Below are positions 60,228 through 64,000 of a DNA stretch of 64,000 bases, piece after piece. The DNA comes from Echiichthys vipera (lineage: Eukaryota; Chordata; Actinopteri; Perciformes; Trachinidae), in NCBI GenBank assembly GCA_963691815.1, contig OY829652.1:32728920-32792919 (forward strand). Direction: 5' to 3'. Below the pieces are notes generated by a model, which saw only the letters and a program-made list of their open reading frames with translations, ran no database searches and was not told the origin of the DNA. Position 1 is the first letter of the stretch. The number at the start of each line of letters is the position of its first letter. The position numbers were made by a program, and so were the translations under genes.

Positions 60228-60429
60228 AGGACGAAGGACAACAGGATGTGATGTGATGCCACCAATCGGGTTTTCTCCTAAACCCTTTCTAGAATTCCAA
60301 AGAGGGAGATACCCGATAGCAAACACATGTGTAAACTGTCTCAGATTACCTCTTCACAAATCCTACGAGGACTTCAAAAGTAACATGGATTTTGCAATCT
60401 GAAACACTCAGGGATTTGGAATGGAGTAA
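60228..60429 (+). pseudogene. HECT gene last exon with catalytic Cys
   Basis: In the frame through 60238: TTGCDVMPPIGFSPKP, then YPIANTCVNCLRLPLHKSY and EDFKSNMDFAI, then TGA at 60400-60402, NTQGFGME and the natural-looking stop TAA at 60427-60429. NTC-x3-LxLP is the HECT C-lobe active-site pattern. The acceptor is probably ttttcag at 60221-60227. The TGA removes the last nine codons. Confidence 0.85.
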
Positions 60430-60794
60430 AAAGAAAAGTCTCAGGTAGCCTAGTTAGCTCACAATTCTGACATCTGGTTTGCAAATGTTTTTTGTTTCTT
60501 ATTTGTAATTTTTTACAAGCCCTTGAATATCACAGACCTTACAGCAAGGTTACATAAAATGTGGTGTTTGTAGGTACAGTGTCAAGGAAGAGTTCATTGT
60601 TACTTGATATGTTCAACTTACTTTGTAGCGCACTCAGGTAAAAGATGAGCTGTAATATAAAATGAAAGAGTGCAGGTGTAGGCTACTACTGTCGATTAAA
60701 TGCTGCTATGTTTTCAGATCCATGTGACAGGACTGTTACCATTCTTCACAGTGCTGTCTTTGTTCTTACTAGCAGTGCCACAGAAATAGTTTAC
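60430..60794. other. Gap between the convergent HECT and integrase genes
   Basis: About 365 bases of AT-rich sequence. No gene or element recognised. It presumably holds the 3' ends of both transcripts. Confidence 0.5.
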
Positions 60795-63361
60795 TCAAAC
60801 CTTTGTTTCAAGGAAATTTAAAAGTGTCACAAATAAATTGATTCCATGGTTACCATCCTCAGTGAGTGGATCGATAGCCTGGTTGATTTCCTCAAGGGTG
60901 GTGTCATTTATGTTTAAGTTGTTTTCAGGAACTTCAACATTGTTGTTGAGATTAAGCTCAGGCAAGGTTCTAGTCTCATCAGGCACTGAAGGTTCATTAG
61001 CATCAAGTACACTGCTCACAGCTGTGCTGTTCTGTCCGACCTGAGTAATCACACCTCTATACCACAACTGTAAAGGTGTCATGTGTCTCTCAGTAGATAG
61101 TGCATGGTTATTCCATTGGTCTCTAAATTCCCTGACAGCCCTTTGGATCCTTGGAAAGTAAATGTAATGCAAACTAAACATGTGTAGCTCAGAAAGTGAA
61201 TCAAGTATACATTCATTCTGCATGAAAGTAAACAGATCAGAGTAATGGTATGAAACTACACGATTAAGCTCAGCCCACAGTCTTTCTATGCGCTGGTTAT
61301 GCACACTGCGGCCTGTTATCATGCTGTTCCTGTTTAGTCCTCTTCGCCTGAGCATGTGTCGAGCTACCTCAGTGTTCTCCATACCCCGATCACATCTAAC
61401 TCGTGAAGGCATTCCAAAGTTTTGAACTCCTTCCTGGAATAGGGATAGTACACTGGAAGCCCTGTTGTTGTTGAGGCACTCAAGGTAAATGTGCGACTGA
61501 ATCCGTCCACGCAGCCATGGAACACCATTCTCCAGCTGATGAGTTAATGGTTTCCGTCTATATGCCTGTCAAAACAAAGCAAAGGTAAGGTCTGAGTAAG
61601 CCTGGTGTTACATTATATTTGGTGACCCATCAGAATCTGTGACCTGCAGTGTTGGAAGGGGTAGTCTCTGATCCTTCAGTAAAACTATCAATACCACAAT
61701 ATGAAAATACTTAATTAAAAGTAAAAAAAGAATAGAAGTACCCTATTACAAGCTAAATTTACTTAAAAGTACTAAAGTAATACTTAGTAAGTACTAATGC
61801 AGAAAATAGGGCCATGACTGCGATATTAAATAAATATAAGAAGGAACACTAATAATATTAAACCCAAAATTAGTTTTTTAACTAAAGTTAGATTTTAATG
61901 CAGGATTTTTACCTATAATTAAGTATTTTACATTGTGTTATTGACACTTCTACTGAGAGTATCTGAGTACTTCCTCTAACTGCAGGTCACAGAATCTGAT
62001 GGGTCACTAATTACAGTGAAACATCGTCCAATTGCACATGTTTCTCTGTAGACACCAGATTCAAATGATCAGGTACTCCACAAATGACCTGATAACATGC
62101 ATTGTGTGTGTTATTCCAACTCTACTGTCTCCTTAAAATGACGTTCCCATACAGCTAAACCGCATTCTCAATTTAAAATTTGTGACGTATCACGACACGA
62201 GTGTGGGATTTCTTTATTTTTTTCAATCCCTTATTAGCTGTATAATGTGTATTTGAACAGTAGACTAGAGGTTAAACAACTGTAAGCACAACATTTGACA
62301 TCTAAACATTTTTTCCCTCTTTTTATGAACGAATATCGTTCCTCACATCAGACGACTATTGAAAAAATGGGCATTATGCTCAAAACATCAGAAAGCTAGA
62401 AACCTATTAGCAATAGCCTACGTCACAAACAAACGTAATCCGGGAAAAAGTGGCAAATATTTATCAACTCTATATGAATGACAGGTGTGTATCCTAAATA
62501 CCAGATGGCACAAAGTTAAAGCAGTCCACCAAATTAGTGTGAGGGACAGTTGACAACTTTTGACGTGATAAGTTTCCAATTAGGCCTGCAATCCTAAACC
62601 ACACGATGTTCTGTTTATCAAAAGGAGGCAACTTGCCACAACTCATTGGGTCCCGCTACATGGTAGATTCTACGACGGATGGCTCGAGAACGACGAAAGC
62701 ATCGTCCAATTGGGTCTATTTCTTGCAGAATTTGGCAGACCCTCCAACGCTGAATACGGATTCCTCTGGAGTGAAGACTGCCGCGGACATAAGTTTCGCC
62801 GGCATTAGGTGTGTTGGCTTAAATCTGCCCAACGACTGACATCAAATGTTCATCTGACAATGGTGTGTAATACAGTGATGGGATACCAAGGCGTTGTCTG
62901 TGACGAAATAAAGTCCGCCGGTCGATGCCAAACAGTAACGCGATTCCTTGCCAATTCAATCCTAAATCCAAACAATGATTAGTCTGATCTGCTGTCAAAT
63001 TGTACCTCGGGCGACCAGGAGCGCCACTTCCAGTTGTTGGCGGAATGACAACGCCTTCCTGTTGTGTCTGACTTTGAGGTAGCTGTAGAATTAGAATTAG
63101 TTGCCCTTGTAATGACTCTAAAAGAGTGGTACAGTCTCTTGACTCGGGGCTTTCACCACGACGAACCACGTAAATCATAGAACTAATAGTCCTTGTATGG
63201 TGCCACAGCTCAGTGAAGTGTCTGGCTACCGGGTTGTCTTGTATAGATTGGATGCAGTGCATGACGCGGACGAAGAAATCATAAATGTCGTCCGTATTTG
63301 CAGAAACACATGTCTTAACACAGGCTAAAAGGCCAACTACAATTAATAGTAATAACTGCAT
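60795..63361 (-). pseudogene. rve-type DDE integrase gene, broken
   Basis: Two coding blocks: 63361 to about 62610, then 61565-60795 after an acceptor ttttgacag. Block 1 has a hydrophobic N-terminus (MQLLLLIVVGLLACVK), a helical region, and an HTH-like part (YNLTADQTNHCLDLGLNWQG, RTLFRHRQRLGIP). After a TAA at 62819 it continues with NAGETYVRGSLHSRGIRIQR and GPNELWQVASF. Block 2 has VFHGCVDGFSR, a frame change near 61515, SRVRCDRGMEN (second catalytic Asp), NQRIERLWAELNR (catalytic Glu) and NNHALSTERHMTPLQLW. This matches a family of animal integrase-like proteins with an rve core. The first Asp context (LWHVD in relatives) is lost. It probably was the transposase of the surrounding element. 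Confidence 0.82.
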
Positions 63362-63413
63362 CTTCTCTTTGAAAGGACAACACCGCACAGCTACGTAGCA
63401 GAGGTCCAGGTCG

Positions 63414-63881
63414 CGAACTTGATGGTCCGGGTCGTCCGCGGTCAAAGGCCACTACTTCCTGTCCTAATTTTCCAAAATAAAATAACGGCGAATGATAAAT
63501 AAGATTTATGAGCAGGTGATGTGCCTCGTAGTGACATGTTATGAATCTAGGCAACCATATGCACAATTAATCACGTGCTCACAGATTAACGAAATAATAA
63601 TAATAATAATAACATTTAGTTCGACATCCCTGAACCTATGGAGAGAGAAGTAGCTGTCGGCGGTGCCTTTCCGGTTACATTGAAACAACTTCCGGGCGCG
63701 CTGTGTGAGAAGTTGGTAGGGTGTGGACATTTCCAGTGTGTTTGTGCACATTGTCAGTGTGTGTGTGTGTACGTTTTCAGTGTGTAGTGCATGTATTTCA
63801 GTGTGTGTGTGTGTTCGTGCATGTATTTCAGTGTGTGTGTGCACATATTTCAATGTTTTCACCCTAAATGGCCTCCCATAG
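63414..63881. repeat. Right terminal repeat of the giant element
   Basis: 63414-63703 is inverted to 32431-32716, and 63699-63881 to 30116-30409. It is continuous here, which shows that the left copy was split by an insertion. The outer end, reversed, begins CTATGGGAGGCC. The integrase ATG lies 53 bases inside its inner edge. Confidence 0.92.
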
Positions 63882-64000
63882 TGGGACGCAGCAGCGGAGC
63901 GGCACTGTGACAAACATATCATAGAACGCAGACACAGTCCACTAATGACAATTTTCATTCAGTCTGAGCACAGATATTGACGCGTATTACTCGTATCCTA
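63882..64000. other. Right flank of the giant element
   Basis: Starts TGGGACG, the candidate target duplication, and shows no gene. Confidence 0.5.

Larger units (their letters stand above)
32745..60429 (+). pseudogene. G2E3-like HECT E3 ubiquitin ligase gene, broken
   Basis: HECT ligases carry ubiquitin on a C-lobe cysteine before passing it to substrate. Exons follow in order: 32745-33025, 33118-33336, 33629-33764, 34765-35147, 35451-35750, 36036-36217, 58516-58681 and about 60228-60429. The sixth encodes RYFIAGRAIAVSLVHGGPPP, the seventh DVLMFQVVQRVRGPLER, and the last IGFSPKP..., then ANTCVNCLRLPLHKSYEDF with the catalytic Cys context TC. These are hallmarks of the multicopy fish G2E3-like HECT family. 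Lesions: TAG in exon 4, TAA plus frameshifts in exon 5, a phase mismatch between exons 6 and 7, missing middle exons, and a TGA nine codons before the natural end. The intron between exons 6 and 7 holds 22 kb of nested transposons. Confidence 0.85.
30116..63881. mobile_element. Giant inverted-repeat element: HECT ligase plus integrase
   Basis: Sequence 63414-63881 is the reverse complement of 30116-30409 joined to 32431-32716, so two composite terminal repeats face each other 33 kb apart. Both outer ends begin CTATGGG. Candidate 7-base flank duplications are TGGGAGG (30109-30115) and TGGGACG (63882-63888), one mismatch. Inside are convergent genes, a G2E3-like HECT protein (+) and an rve integrase (-), each starting within about 60 bases of a repeat. 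An integrase next to the terminal repeat is the expected layout of a DNA transposon. Without recognised insertions the core would be about 8-9 kb. Both genes are broken, so it is not autonomous now. The superfamily is not assigned. Confidence 0.75.

Noticed and set aside
30116..63881. Polinton/Maverick element as an explanation for integrase plus inverted repeats
   Set aside because: No protein-primed DNA polymerase, protease, ATPase or capsid-like frames were seen. The element core is too small, and the second gene is a HECT ligase.

Overview
The window is vertebrate DNA, almost certainly from a teleost fish. It holds long intergenic and intronic stretches, very long GT/CA microsatellites, Tc1-like and PIF/Harbinger remnants, a tRNA-derived SINE of teleost type, several non-LTR retrotransposons, and one clear conserved vertebrate gene.

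Region 1 (1 to about 27.25 kb) is the 3' part of zfpm1 (FOG1, the GATA-factor cofactor) on the plus strand. Five coding exons can be placed to the base: 16311-16413, 17139-17384, 20533-20766, 20929-21171 and 21322-23966. A long 3'UTR probably ends near 27.25 kb. The 5' exons, including the N-terminal NuRD-binding peptide, were not found and probably lie left of the window. The flanking and intronic DNA carries Tc1-type copies (1-239, 9.3-10.0, 12.4-13.7 and 19.0 kb), LINE fragments (333-554 and 3.8-4.95 kb) and microsatellites.

Region 2 (27.25-30.1 kb) has a SINE, other repeat fragments and simple repeats, with no gene I can name.

Region 3 (30116-63881) is the main find. Two long inverted repeats about 33 kb apart bound an interval with two convergent genes, each starting just inside one repeat. 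On the left (+) is a G2E3-like HECT ubiquitin-ligase gene, exploded over 32745-60429. On the right (-) is an rve-type DDE integrase gene, 63361-60795. I read this as a degraded DNA transposon, perhaps 8-9 kb before later insertions, carrying a HECT E3 ligase beside its integrase. Both genes are broken.

Region 3 is also a nest of insertions. A 2.0-kb inverted-repeat element splits the left terminal repeat. A (TC)n tract in a HECT intron hosts two non-LTR retrotransposons: LINE-1 at 36391-40391 (-) and a Tx1-clade-like LINE-2 at 40481-58488 (+). LINE-2 contains a fragment of a third LINE (about 43.0-45.5 kb) with fresh direct and inverted duplications. It is also split by a complete 10,152-bp EnSpm/CACTA-like transposon (47738-57889) with CACTGA termini and a TA target duplication. 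That transposon carries a C2H2-finger transposase and a second gene with a PB1 domain and a SAMD3-like C-terminus. A PIF/Harbinger remnant (58.7-59.7 kb) lies where the middle HECT exons should be.
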